A stretch of DNA of 64,000 nucleotides, taken from Advenella kashmirensis W13003. Lineage in GTDB: Bacteria; Pseudomonadota; Gammaproteobacteria; Burkholderiales; Burkholderiaceae_B. This document shows positions 55,896 to 64,000 of this stretch, piece after piece. Where the stretch lies: positions 248,001 to 312,000 of the forward strand of contig NZ_KI650982.1 in NCBI RefSeq assembly GCF_000506985.1, given 5' to 3'. The translations under genes and the position numbers were made by a program. Every line of letters begins with the position of its first letter. Positions within the stretch are counted from its first letter, which is position 1. Below the pieces are notes generated by a model that saw only the letters and a program-made list of their open reading frames with translations, was not told the origin of the DNA and searched no databases.

Positions 55896-57065
55896 ATGCT
55901 ACGCTCAATACTTTCCACAGGAATCACGCCCGTGCTTCATCTTGTAATGGCAGTCATCGGTCTGTACGTCAGCGCACGCGCAATCTGGCCGCTGTCTATT
56001 GATCTGACCTTCAAAATTGTCCTGACCCTATTAGTGCTGGCTGTTGCCCAACACCATATCATCACTCGCACCTGGTTTGGTACCATGGCGTCGCCGGAAA
56101 TTCCGGGGGGCGTACTGATGTTGCTGGGTGCTGCATTCTGCTCGTTGCTCTTGATGGGGGCGATGGTCCTTGTCAAAGATCTGATAGGTTTGCTGGCCTA
56201 TCCCGTGGCCCGTAGTTTCAGCCAGACCCTCTTGACGTCGCCACCATTGATCGGAACGCTGGCTGGTCTATCCATACTGCTTTCTGCAATCGGTGTCTGG
56301 AATGCCGTCAAGGTGCCGGCCGTCAAGACCATTGAAATCGCGTTGCCCAATCTGCCGCCGGCCTTTGATGGTTTTCGCATGGTGCAATTGACTGATCTGC
56401 ACGCCAGCCGGCTGCTGCAGGCCCCCTGGTTTAGCGCCGTGGTTGCCAAAACCAATGCGCTCAATCCCGACCTGACCGTCATTACAGGTGATATGGTCGA
56501 CGGCACCACCACCGCTCGCGCCGAAGATGTAAAGCCACTGCAGTTGCTCAAGGCAAAATACGGGGTACTGGCGATTCCAGGGAATCACGAATACTATTCC
56601 GGATATCAGGACTGGCTGTCGGCATTCAGGAACCTGGGGCTGCATATGCTGGTCAACGAGCATGTCACCATCACACATGAAAATGACAAGCAGCATATCG
56701 TAGTTGCCGGGATTACCGATCATGCCGCCAATCGCTTTGGACTGCCGGAACCGGACATCCACGCAGCGCTGGCGCAGGTGCCGGCGGACGATACCGTCAT
56801 CCTGCTCAGTCACCGCCCTGGCGGCGCGCACGCAAATGCACAGGCCGGCGCAGACCTGCAATTGTCAGGTCACACGCATGGCGGACAAATCCTGGGGGCC
56901 CATTTTCTGGCAAAGATGGCCAACGAGGGCTTTGTCGATGGACTGTATGAGGTCGATACCATGAAAATGTATGTCAGCATGGGAACAGGCTTATGGAATG
57001 GATTCCCTATCCGCCTGGGTCGACCTTCTGAAATCACGCAAATCATTCTTCGCATCCGGCGATAA
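55896..57065 (+). CDS. Membrane-anchored calcineurin-like metallophosphoesterase (YkuE-like)
   Basis: A 389-residue protein with about four N-terminal membrane helices (residues 10-30, 35-55, 68-95, 105-130), then a phosphoesterase domain. All five metal motifs are present: VQLTDLHAS, ITGDMVDG, IPGNHEYYSGY, ILLSHRP and SGHTHGGQ. Relatives hydrolyse phosphodiesters or UDP-diacylglucosamine-like lipids, so a lipid or cell-envelope substrate is plausible. Start ATG 55896 has no strong ribosome site. Confidence 0.88.
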   Translation: MLRSILSTGITPVLHLVMAVIGLYVSARAIWPLSIDLTFKIVLTLLVLAVAQHHIITRTWFGTMASPEIPGGVLMLLGAAFCSLLLMGAMVLVKDLIGLLAYPVARSFSQTLLTSPPLIGTLAGLSILLSAIGVWNAVKVPAVKTIEIALPNLPPAFDGFRMVQLTDLHASRLLQAPWFSAVVAKTNALNPDLTVITGDMVDGTTTARAEDVKPLQLLKAKYGVLAIPGNHEYYSGYQDWLSAFRNLGLHMLVNEHVTITHENDKQHIVVAGITDHAANRFGLPEPDIHAALAQVPADDTVILLSHRPGGAHANAQAGADLQLSGHTHGGQILGAHFLAKMANEGFVDGLYEVDTMKMYVSMGTGLWNGFPIRLGRPSEITQIILRIRR

Positions 57066-57384
57066 GTGACCGGTAAAAACATGGCAGCCAATCGCTTTAT
57101 GGTCCACTCCCCCGGCTGCCTTGTTGAAAGCAGATCATCAATAATAAAAATCACTCTAGCGATCTTTGAGACGGTGAATTGTCATCTCACTGTGGTAAAG
57201 TTATTTTAAGCTATTTGTAAGAATTGACAGTTTGACTGTCTTAACTGCCACGCCACCGTTCTTATGGCATTTGCCATACCCCGCATCACCCGCATCACCC
57301 GCCGCATCCGCCATACCCAGCCAGCCGCGCCCCGGCGCCGCAATCAGCTTTCAGATTGACCCGGTTTAACCGGAAGGGATACCG
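57066..57384. other. Intergenic stretch of 319 bases with 9-base repeats
   Basis: No gene is supported here. The only structure is CCGCATCAC twice in tandem (57281-57298), followed by CCGCCGCAT and CCGCCATAC, a 9-base periodic CG-rich segment ending at 57316. The first 180 bases are AT-rich and presumably hold the permease promoter, but I cannot fix its boxes. Confidence 0.5.
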
Positions 57385-58752
57385 ATGACAGATCCGCAGC
57401 AGTCCAGACCCCAGGCCCAGCTTTCTGTTTTTGATGCCGTTACCATTGTCGTCGGACTGGTGGTGGGTATCGGCATTTTCAGAACACCGTCCATTGTTGC
57501 TGCCAATGTAGAGCATGAATGGCTTTTTATTCTGGTCTGGGTCATTGGAGGACTGATCACGCTGGTGGGTGCCTTGTGCTATGCCGAACTGTCTGCCGCG
57601 CACCCTCACGCGGGGGGAGAGTATCACTTCCTGTCGCGCGCCTATGGTCGTTCCGTAGCCATGATGTTCGGCTGGGCGCGCTGCACCGTGATTCAAACCG
57701 GCGCCATTGCGGTTGTCGCCTTTATGTTGGGCGACTATATTGCGCAGATCGCGCCCCTTGGACCCTACGGCCCGGCCATCTATGCCGCGCTCTCGGTGAT
57801 TGTGTTGACGACCGTAAATTTTATCGGCACCGCTGAGGGTAAAAACCTTCAGATTATTGTCACCTTCATCGAAGTCGCCGCGGTCGTCGCCATTATTCTG
57901 TTCGGACTTCTGGGCTCGGCTGAGACACCCGAGCCCGCCGTGGCGACAGTGCCCGAAACGGCAGCCCTGGGCATGGCAATGATTTTCGTTTTGCTCACCT
58001 ACGGAGGATGGAACGAAGCGGCCTACCTGACCGGGGAACTCAAGGACGCCCCACGCAATATCGCCAAGGTCCTGACCCTGGGCACACTGATTCTGGTAAC
58101 ACTTTATGTTCTGACCAACTGGGCCCTGCTTTCTATTTTAGGCCTGGAAGGACTGCGCGCCTCCGACGCCGTCGCGGCCGATATGATGCATGTGATTGCC
58201 GGCGAACCGGGCAAAATTATAGTCACCGTCGCCATTATCGTTGCCGCCATTTCTACGCTGAACGCGACGATCTTTACCGGCGCACGGGTTTTTTATGTCA
58301 TGGCGCGGGACATGACCATACTGCGTTGGGTTGCAGTATGGGACAGCCGGGGCAAAACACCGGCCAATGGCCAGGTGCTGCAGGGCATGATCGCGCTGGC
58401 GCTCATTGCCATGGGTGCCATCACCCGGGATGGTTTCAAAGCCATGGTGGACTATACCGCTCCAGTTTTCTGGGCCTTCATGCTGCTGGTGGGCCTGTCC
58501 TTGTTTATCCTGCGCTGGCGTTACCCCGAACGGGTGATGCCCTATAAAGTGCCACTTTATCCAATCACCCCAATCCTGTTTTGCCTGACCTGTTTATATA
58601 TGTTTTACGCCAGCGTCATGTACACCGGCGTTGCTGCACTGATCGGGCTGGGCGTTCTGGCCGCGGGGATCCCGATCCTGCTGTTCCGGGTACGGGACGA
58701 ACAGGAGCCCGACGAGCCGGATGCACAACCTGAAATCACCGCTCTGAAGTAA
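57385..58752 (+). CDS. APC-family amino acid permease
   Basis: A 455-residue inner-membrane transporter with 12 helices. The first helix carries the substrate-backbone motif GLVVGIGIFRTPSIVAA; the APC consensus ELSAAHPHAGGEYHFLSRAYG follows helix 2, and helix 6 has FVLLTYGGWNEAAYLTGELKD, typical of the LAT/eukaryotic-like subgroup. Broad neutral amino acid transport or exchange is likely; precise substrate unknown. Acidic C-terminal tail. Twenty bases separate it from the next gene, suggesting co-transcription. Confidence 0.88.
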   Translation: MTDPQQSRPQAQLSVFDAVTIVVGLVVGIGIFRTPSIVAANVEHEWLFILVWVIGGLITLVGALCYAELSAAHPHAGGEYHFLSRAYGRSVAMMFGWARCTVIQTGAIAVVAFMLGDYIAQIAPLGPYGPAIYAALSVIVLTTVNFIGTAEGKNLQIIVTFIEVAAVVAIILFGLLGSAETPEPAVATVPETAALGMAMIFVLLTYGGWNEAAYLTGELKDAPRNIAKVLTLGTLILVTLYVLTNWALLSILGLEGLRASDAVAADMMHVIAGEPGKIIVTVAIIVAAISTLNATIFTGARVFYVMARDMTILRWVAVWDSRGKTPANGQVLQGMIALALIAMGAITRDGFKAMVDYTAPVFWAFMLLVGLSLFILRWRYPERVMPYKVPLYPITPILFCLTCLYMFYASVMYTGVAALIGLGVLAAGIPILLFRVRDEQEPDEPDAQPEITALK

Positions 58753-58772
58753 TCACATTTAGGAGAAACACG

Positions 58773-59615
58773 ATGACGTTGCCGATGAAACCCCTTCTGG
58801 CCGCTGCCCTGTTTGCCTTCGTGGCAGGCACGCCGGCCGCAGCCCAGAATACTGCCCCTGCCAACGCCCCCAACTCCGGTGAATATGCGCCGCTTGTCGG
58901 GCAACAAGGCAAAGATGTCGTCTGGGTTCCCACTTCCCAGAAACTGGTTGACCGCATGCTGGAGCTGGCTGAACTGAAACCGTCTGATCGCCTTGTAGAC
59001 CTGGGATCAGGAGATGGCAGACTGGTAATTACCGCGGCAAAACGCGGTGCCGTGGCCCACGGCATTGAGTACAATCCGGAAATGGTCGCCATGTCCAAGC
59101 GCGCCGCGCAAGCGGAAGGCGTGACAGAACGGGCCACCTTCGAGCAGGCAGATATTTTCGAATCGGATTTTTCGGACGCCTCTGTCGTGACCCTTTTTCT
59201 GTTGCCCAGTCTGAATCTGCGACTGCGCCCGACGCTGCTGGATATGAAACCCGGCACACGGGTGGTGTCCAATTCATTTGCAATGGAAAACTGGGAGCCT
59301 GACGAAACAGTCGAAGTCACCGAAGATTGCACAAACTACTGCCATGCCTACAAATGGACGATACCTGCAAAGGTGGCTGGCACATGGCAAGTGGGCAACC
59401 GCAAGCTTGAACTGAAACAAACCTTCCAGATGCTGGACGGCACGCTCAGCGACGGCAACAACGCCATGCGCATCAACAATGCCCGCCTGCATGGGGAAAA
59501 TATTACGTTCTCGGTCGAAGGCAATACCTATACCGGGAAAGTAGACAATAAGCAGATGCGTGGAACCGTTAACGGAAAATCCGAATGGAGTGCAAATTTA
59601 TTGTCCATGCAATAA
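58773..59615 (+). CDS. Exported SAM-methyltransferase-fold protein
   Basis: A 280-residue protein with a clear Sec signal (PLLAAALFAFVAGTPAAA, cleavage near Ala24-Gln25) followed by a class I methyltransferase fold: VPTSQKLVDRMLELA, motif I LVDLGSGDGRL (75-82), the acidic residue of motif II at Glu99 (GIEYNP), and DIFESDFSDASVVTLFLLP. The C-terminal third (about 185-280) is beta-rich, with a Cys pair DCTNYC that could form a disulfide. SAM is not known to occur in the periplasm, so either the N-terminus acts as an anchor or the fold has another use. GGAG precedes the start. Confidence 0.8.
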   Translation: MTLPMKPLLAAALFAFVAGTPAAAQNTAPANAPNSGEYAPLVGQQGKDVVWVPTSQKLVDRMLELAELKPSDRLVDLGSGDGRLVITAAKRGAVAHGIEYNPEMVAMSKRAAQAEGVTERATFEQADIFESDFSDASVVTLFLLPSLNLRLRPTLLDMKPGTRVVSNSFAMENWEPDETVEVTEDCTNYCHAYKWTIPAKVAGTWQVGNRKLELKQTFQMLDGTLSDGNNAMRINNARLHGENITFSVEGNTYTGKVDNKQMRGTVNGKSEWSANLLSMQ

Positions 59616-59726
59616 CCGGAAGGCGTCGCGGCAAAGGCCTGCCATTATTGACGCTACCCCGACGCTGTCCCGTAAATTAAGTAAGCCAGCGAAGCTGGGA
59701 TGGTCTGTTCTTTCTGTATAACCCGC

Positions 59727-61094
59727 TCAGCTTGCCTGCGCCACAAGCGAACTCACGTCTGGCGCATCGGCCAGGCGCCAGCACGCCTGCAGGAGCTGGC
59801 GGGTTTTCTCTTCGCCCAGAACCGGGATCGACATTGTGCTGAATTTTTTCATCAAGTCATCATCAGTCATCGGGCGCTCCAGCGAACCAATGGCATGATC
59901 CACCCGGATATGCACAGTTTTGCCGTCGGTGAGCGTCGCCGTGGCTTCGACTGCCGCTTCGTCAATCGCGTCATCCACAATGGCATTCACCTTGCGGCGC
60001 GTAGCCACCACATCCTCGCGGGTCACAATGGCGTCATCGTATTCATCTTCGGACGCACGACCAAATATCAGGCCAGCCGCGCAGCCGTGGTAAACACTGA
60101 ATTTGCCTTGCAGGCCGTCAGCCGGTTCTTTTTTTCCGGTCAGCTCCAGCACCAGCGAATGAACACGCAAATCAAGGCGTGCCAGATTGTCCGCTGTAAC
60201 GCCCTGTTCGCGTAACTGCACGCAGGCGTCGATACTTGGATGGATCACAATACCGCATGCAAAGGGCTTGTAGGCATTGAAGGAAATTTCAAAACGCTCA
60301 CCCAATTGGTCTGTTATTTCGTTCCAGTCAAATTTGGTCGAGACAACCTGCGCGAAGCCGCGCGGCGCCTCAATGGCACGCGAACTGGCCGTGAAGCCTT
60401 CACGCGCCATCAGGGCCGACATCAGACCCGCCCGGGCAGCACCACCCGGATGGAACGGCTTGGTCATGGTACCAAACTGTTCGCGCAGTCCGACCGGTTG
60501 CGAGGCGGCAATCCCCAAGGCCATGGTTGTTTTGCCGGTATCCAGCCCCAGCAAGCGGGCGCAGGCAGCGGCTGCACCCAACGAGCCGGTCGATCCGGTG
60601 ATATGCCAGCCACGATCATAATGATGAGGATAAATGGTATTGCCGACACGGCATGCCACGTCGATACCCAGCACAATTGCATCAATGACCTGGCGTCCGC
60701 TGGCGCCGGTCAATTCCGCCAATGCCAGTACCGCGGAACACACCGGTCCGGCAGGATGGATAATCGTTTTCAGATGCGTATCATCAAAGTCAAACAGATG
60801 GGAAGAGATGCCATTGATCAATGCCGCATTGGCAATATCCACGCGCTCCTTGCGGCCGGCGATCAACGCCTGCTTCGAGGGTTCAAGCACCTGAACTGCA
60901 TGTAGCGCCGCCAGCACCGCCTCATGCTGGGAAGCACCCACGGCGCATCCCAGCCAATTGAGAAAGGTGCGATGCGCCTCATGCTCAACCTCGTTGCTCC
61001 AGCCTTTTGACGGATGCCCTGCGACGAACTCCGCCAATATGCGCGTAACCGCAGGTGCATTGTGATCTGCTTCGACTTTGGTGTTTACAGCCAT
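59727..61094 (-). CDS. MmgE/PrpD-family dehydratase
   Basis: A 455-residue member of the family of 2-methylcitrate dehydratase and cis-aconitate decarboxylase. N-terminal RTFLNWLGCAVGASQHEAVLAA, INGISSHLFDFDDTHLKTIIHPAGPV (with conserved Asp/His), HHYDRGWHITGSTGSLGAAAAC and GTMTKPFHPGGAARAGLMSA mark the family. Last gene of a GntR-Bug-PrpD unit and near a divergent PEP-mutase-family enzyme, so a dehydratase-then-lyase route for a carboxylic acid is plausible. Actual substrate not shown. Confidence 0.9.
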   Translation of the reverse strand: MAVNTKVEADHNAPAVTRILAEFVAGHPSKGWSNEVEHEAHRTFLNWLGCAVGASQHEAVLAALHAVQVLEPSKQALIAGRKERVDIANAALINGISSHLFDFDDTHLKTIIHPAGPVCSAVLALAELTGASGRQVIDAIVLGIDVACRVGNTIYPHHYDRGWHITGSTGSLGAAAACARLLGLDTGKTTMALGIAASQPVGLREQFGTMTKPFHPGGAARAGLMSALMAREGFTASSRAIEAPRGFAQVVSTKFDWNEITDQLGERFEISFNAYKPFACGIVIHPSIDACVQLREQGVTADNLARLDLRVHSLVLELTGKKEPADGLQGKFSVYHGCAAGLIFGRASEDEYDDAIVTREDVVATRRKVNAIVDDAIDEAAVEATATLTDGKTVHIRVDHAIGSLERPMTDDDLMKKFSTMSIPVLGEEKTRQLLQACWRLADAPDVSSLVAQAS

Positions 61095-61159
61095 GATAAT
61101 CCTGAATAAAGTTCAATAAAATAAAACAGTTGTGATACGACCTTCAATGGACCTTCCGT

Positions 61160-62137
61160 TTATGCGTCCAGCCGGATATTCTGCTCCTGCGCCACCTTCT
61201 TCCAGCGGGCCAGGTCTTTCTGCACATAATGATCAAATTCCTGCGGAGTCATCGGCATCGGAAGGATCGCTTCGATCTGCAAACGCTTTTCCAGTTCCGG
61301 CTTGATCAGCACGGCGTTCAGTGAATCATTGAGTACCTTGACCACATCAGCCGACAGTCCTTTGGGACCCGATACGCCATACCATTGCAGCACATCGTCA
61401 AAACCCTTCACGCCCAACTCCTCGAAAGTCGGTACGTCCGGAAATCGTGCATTCCGTTTATTGCCGGTCAGGGCAATAGCGCGAACTGTTTTGGAAATCA
61501 AATGAGGCACGGCGGCGGCAAGGCCCGGAAACATGGCCTGCGTTCTGCCTCCCACCAAGTCCTGAAATGCCGGGGCAATGCCTTTATAGGCGATATGCTG
61601 GGTTTTCAGCCCGGTGTCCTGCTTGAGCAATTCCATCAGCAGGTGCGTGAGCGAACCGGCGCCGGCCGACCCGTAATTGCTCGTGGCGTTCTTATTGAAA
61701 TAATCCACGAACTCTTTCAACGATGTGATCGGCAGCTTGGCATCGACCACCAGCACATTGGGCGTGCCTCCGATCATGCCGACCGGTGAAAAGTCCTTTA
61801 GCGGATCGTATGACACTTTTCTTGTTGCAGGACCGGTACCGAGCGTGGCAACGTAGCCCTGCATAAGGGTATAGCCATCGGGCGCCGCACGGGCGGTGCG
61901 CTGGCAGGCAATCACGCCACCGCCGCCACCAAGATTTTCTACCACAAACGTCGTATCGTCCATCTGCTTGCCCCACTCGCTTGTGGTCGCTCGGGCAACA
62001 TAGTCGCTGCCGCCGCCGGCCGCGACCGGAACAATATAACTGATGGGTTTGTTGGGGTATTTGCTCTGTCCCAGGGAAATTGAAGGTAAAGCAAGGGCAC
62101 CTGCTCCCATACCGAGCAGGAATGAACGACGATCCAT
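61160..62137 (-). CDS. Bug/TctC-family receptor with twin-arginine-like signal
   Basis: A 325-residue solute receptor. The signal begins MDRRSFLLGMGAGALALPS, close to the Tat pattern (RRxFLx), unlike the Sec signals of the three other Bug proteins in this window. Mature features: PISYIVPVAAGGGSDYVARA, GSAGAGSLTHLLME and HIAYKGIAPAFQDLVGGRTQAMF. ATG 62137 follows GGAGGAGACAAATC; an upstream in-frame start at 62203 is not needed. Operon with GntR (121 bases upstream) and PrpD-type dehydratase (66 bases downstream). Ligand presumably the substrate of that enzyme. Confidence 0.9.
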   Translation of the reverse strand: MDRRSFLLGMGAGALALPSISLGQSKYPNKPISYIVPVAAGGGSDYVARATTSEWGKQMDDTTFVVENLGGGGGVIACQRTARAAPDGYTLMQGYVATLGTGPATRKVSYDPLKDFSPVGMIGGTPNVLVVDAKLPITSLKEFVDYFNKNATSNYGSAGAGSLTHLLMELLKQDTGLKTQHIAYKGIAPAFQDLVGGRTQAMFPGLAAAVPHLISKTVRAIALTGNKRNARFPDVPTFEELGVKGFDDVLQWYGVSGPKGLSADVVKVLNDSLNAVLIKPELEKRLQIEAILPMPMTPQEFDHYVQKDLARWKKVAQEQNIRLDA

Positions 62138-62257
62138 GATTTGTCTCCTCCGATATATTTCGGATGTGTTAGTGATGAAATACCCGCCGACGCCAGCCGG
62201 CAAATGAAATAGTCAATATCAGATCGGGTGGACAATAAACAGCCGCCAGCGCACTGT

Positions 62258-62956
62258 TCACATTTCCTCCAATCTTTTGTATGCCTTCACAACATGATGC
62301 GAAAGCAGTTCGGCACAATGCAACGCCCCGCCGATATTGTCGGCATCGCGCAATGCCTGAACGATGTCTTTATGTTCGGCGTTGGACTTGCGGCGGTGAT
62401 CTTCGGTTGACAAGTTTTTGACTCGCGCCAAATGAAGTTTCTGGATAACCTCGCGATAACTCTTGGCGATTTCACGATTGCCGGCAAACTCAATAAAATG
62501 CCAGTGAAAATGCAGATTGGCGTTGTAATACGCCTGCACGTCACGCTGTTCAATTGCCTGATCCATCTGTGCCACACAGACATCCAGCAACTGCACCAGA
62601 GCGTCTCTGCGTTCTGCGCCAAGCTGCGCCACCATCTGGCCGGCGTGATTATCCATCAGCGCGCGAAACTGGTACAGATCGTGCACCTCTTCTTCCGACA
62701 GCTCCCGTATGTACACCCCGGAATGTTTGCGCGAGACCACCAGCCCCATGCTTTCCAGCTCGCGAAGCGCTTCGCGCACCGGCACACGGGAGACCTTCAT
62801 TTGCTCGACCAGTTCCGGTTCACGCAAGGCCTGTCCGGGTGTCAGGGTGCCCGACATAATTTGGTTCAACAAATAGTCACGCACCAGTTTGCCCAGTGAC
62901 GTATTTTTGATTCCATCAAATGTTTCCTGCCCGACCTGGGCATTCAGCCAATCCAT
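62258..62956 (-). CDS. GntR-family (FCD) transcriptional regulator
   Basis: A 232-residue regulator: winged helix at about 20-85 (LGKLVRDYLLNQIMSGTLTPG, LVEQMKVSRVPVREALRELES, SRKHSGVYIRELS) and an FCD domain with likely metal-binding residues (NANLHFHWHFIEFAGN, ELLSHHVVKAY). First gene of the operon with the Bug receptor and dehydratase, divergent from the PEP-mutase-family gene. The 26-base nested palindrome at 62973-62998 is directly upstream, so autoregulation and control of both directions are likely. Confidence 0.88.
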   Translation of the reverse strand: MDWLNAQVGQETFDGIKNTSLGKLVRDYLLNQIMSGTLTPGQALREPELVEQMKVSRVPVREALRELESMGLVVSRKHSGVYIRELSEEEVHDLYQFRALMDNHAGQMVAQLGAERRDALVQLLDVCVAQMDQAIEQRDVQAYYNANLHFHWHFIEFAGNREIAKSYREVIQKLHLARVKNLSTEDHRRKSNAEHKDIVQALRDADNIGGALHCAELLSHHVVKAYKRLEEM

Positions 62957-62972
62957 ATGCGACTCCGTAATT

Positions 62973-62998
62973 TCGTATAATTGTATACGATTATACGA
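62973..62998. promoter_or_regulatory. Nested palindromic GntR operator
   Basis: TCGTATAA and TTATACGA are perfect complements at the two ends; the 10-base centre TTGTATACGA is itself nearly palindromic and matches the ATTGTATACAAT-type GntR site. It lies 17 bases from the GntR start. Confidence 0.7.
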
Positions 62999-63140
62999 AC
63001 TGTGTAGTAAGGGATTTCCCTGATAATCGCGCCACTGCGATCAGAGCATTGAATCCGGCACGCCTCTTCAAACCCGTCCGGCCTGCATGCTAAGATCACT
63101 CAATCCCTCTCCTTTTCATGCACTGGAAAACAGGTATCGA

Positions 63141-63974
63141 ATGACAACGCCCATCACCGCCCAACAGAAGCGAACAGCATTCTTTCAATTACATCAAAGC
63201 GGCTGCTTTATCATGCCGAACCCGTGGAATACCGGCACCGCACTATGCCTGGAACAAATGGGCTTTCCGGCACTGGCCTCAACCAGCTCGGGACATGCCT
63301 ATGCCAACGGCCTGCCCGACGGAACGCAGCCGCTGCATACCGTGCTATCTCACCTTCACGAACTGGCTGCGATGACGAGCGTGCCATTGAATGCTGATTT
63401 TGAAAATGGCTATGCCGACGATATCGGCCTCATGCAGCAAAACATCATGGAGTGTGTCGCCACGGGCGTCGCAGGGCTGTCAATTGAAGATACGCCGCAA
63501 GGTGGCACCCAGGGCTTGTATGATTTTGCGCAGGCCGTCAGCCGTGTGCGTGCCGCTCGCGACGCCATTGACCAGACGGGCGAGCGCGTGCTATTGACTG
63601 CCAGAACCGAAGGCTTTATTCGCGGCGCGCCTGACCTGCCGGAAACAACCCGCCGCATTCAGGCCTTTGTTGACGCTGGCGCCGACTGCATTTACGCTCC
63701 AGGTATCAACACCTCGGAACAGATCAGCGCCGTGGTGGCTGCCGCCAATGGCACGCCTGTTAATGTATTATGCGGCAATGGCAAGGCGATGACCGCAAGC
63801 GAACTGGCTGACCTGGGCGTGCGCCGCATCAGCGTCGGAGGGGCGCTGGCACGCGTGGCCATGGACGCGTTTTTGCGCGTCGCGCAACAGATCCGCCAGG
63901 AAGGCCGGTTTGACGGCTTTGCAGGCATTGTCGGTGGTGATGAACTTGACCGCTTATTTGCGCCAAAGGATTAA
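63141..63974 (+). CDS. PEP-mutase/isocitrate-lyase superfamily enzyme
   Basis: A 277-residue TIM-barrel enzyme. Recognizable parts: FIMPNPWNTGTALCLEQMGF, ASTSSGHAYANGLPDG, the metal-binding NADFENGYADD, LSIEDTPQGG, LTARTEGF and DAGADCIYAPGI. The catalytic cysteine motif KKCGH of isocitrate and 2-methylisocitrate lyases is absent (TPQGGTQGLYDF in its place), so it belongs to the cysteine-less group that includes oxaloacetate hydrolase/decarboxylase-type and uncharacterized enzymes. ATG 63141 follows AGGT; the frame opens at 63087. Divergent from GntR-Bug-PrpD and probably of the same pathway. Confidence 0.85.
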   Translation: MTTPITAQQKRTAFFQLHQSGCFIMPNPWNTGTALCLEQMGFPALASTSSGHAYANGLPDGTQPLHTVLSHLHELAAMTSVPLNADFENGYADDIGLMQQNIMECVATGVAGLSIEDTPQGGTQGLYDFAQAVSRVRAARDAIDQTGERVLLTARTEGFIRGAPDLPETTRRIQAFVDAGADCIYAPGINTSEQISAVVAAANGTPVNVLCGNGKAMTASELADLGVRRISVGGALARVAMDAFLRVAQQIRQEGRFDGFAGIVGGDELDRLFAPKD

Positions 63975-64000
63975 TAGCGCATCGCGTGCAAAGCATGAGC

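Noticed and set aside
57281-57316. Possible CRISPR or functional repeat array
   Set aside because: The units are only 9 bases, contiguous and without spacers.

Overview
The window reads as chromosome of a betaproteobacterium of the Alcaligenaceae (Bordetella/Advenella-like). The reasons are the gene order dapB-bamE-fur-recN-nadK-hrcA-hemH-grpE-dnaK-dnaJ, four genes for Bug/TctC periplasmic solute receptors placed inside small catabolic operons, and a RegB/RegA-type redox pair behind a cytochrome bo quinol oxidase operon. The genus is an inference from layout and protein character; no database search was possible. I see no insertion sequence, prophage, CRISPR array or rRNA.

1-13.8 kb, catabolic accessory block. 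tcuB (cut by the left edge) and tcuA, for tricarballylate oxidation, stand beside a GntR regulator and a Bug receptor. Next come a LysR regulator, a D-tartrate dehydratase (tarD) and its Bug receptor. An operon of two different RraA/HMG-aldolase-like proteins flanking a Bug receptor is divergent from another GntR gene. An alpha/beta hydrolase and an orphan branched-chain-amino-acid-type receptor are divergent from a MarR gene. Each divergent gap carries an inverted repeat suited to its neighbouring regulator.

13.9-27.5 kb. icd; a 1365-residue Pls/PosA-type single-module NRPS (A-T plus a membrane-embedded triple repeat); a DUF1841 protein; two small cytochromes c; a MoxR ATPase/VWA pair; the molybdate operon modA-modB-modC-modE with a clear ModE box; and a protein built from two methylglyoxal-synthase folds, one with a degenerate active site.

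27.5-41.5 kb, core block. dnaJ, dnaK, grpE (sigma-32-type promoters before grpE and dnaK), a MOSC protein, hemH and hrcA on the minus strand; nadK and recN on the plus strand; fur, bamE, dapB, murB and a tRNA-Gly(GCC).

41.5-59.6 kb. A hipBA pair with a palindromic operator, an MHS-type transporter, cyoABCD-SURF1-regB-regA, ilvD, a Phd/VapC toxin-antitoxin pair, a GT9 glycosyltransferase, a membrane-anchored metallophosphoesterase, an APC permease and an apparently exported methyltransferase-fold protein.

59.7-64 kb. A second tricarboxylate-like catabolic cluster: MmgE/PrpD dehydratase, a Bug receptor with a twin-arginine-like signal and a GntR regulator, divergent from a PEP-mutase/isocitrate-lyase-family enzyme across a nested palindrome.

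The most interesting items are the Pls-like NRPS, the tandem MGS protein, the exported methyltransferase, the paired RraA operon, and the operator motif shared by tcuA and the nearby Bug gene.
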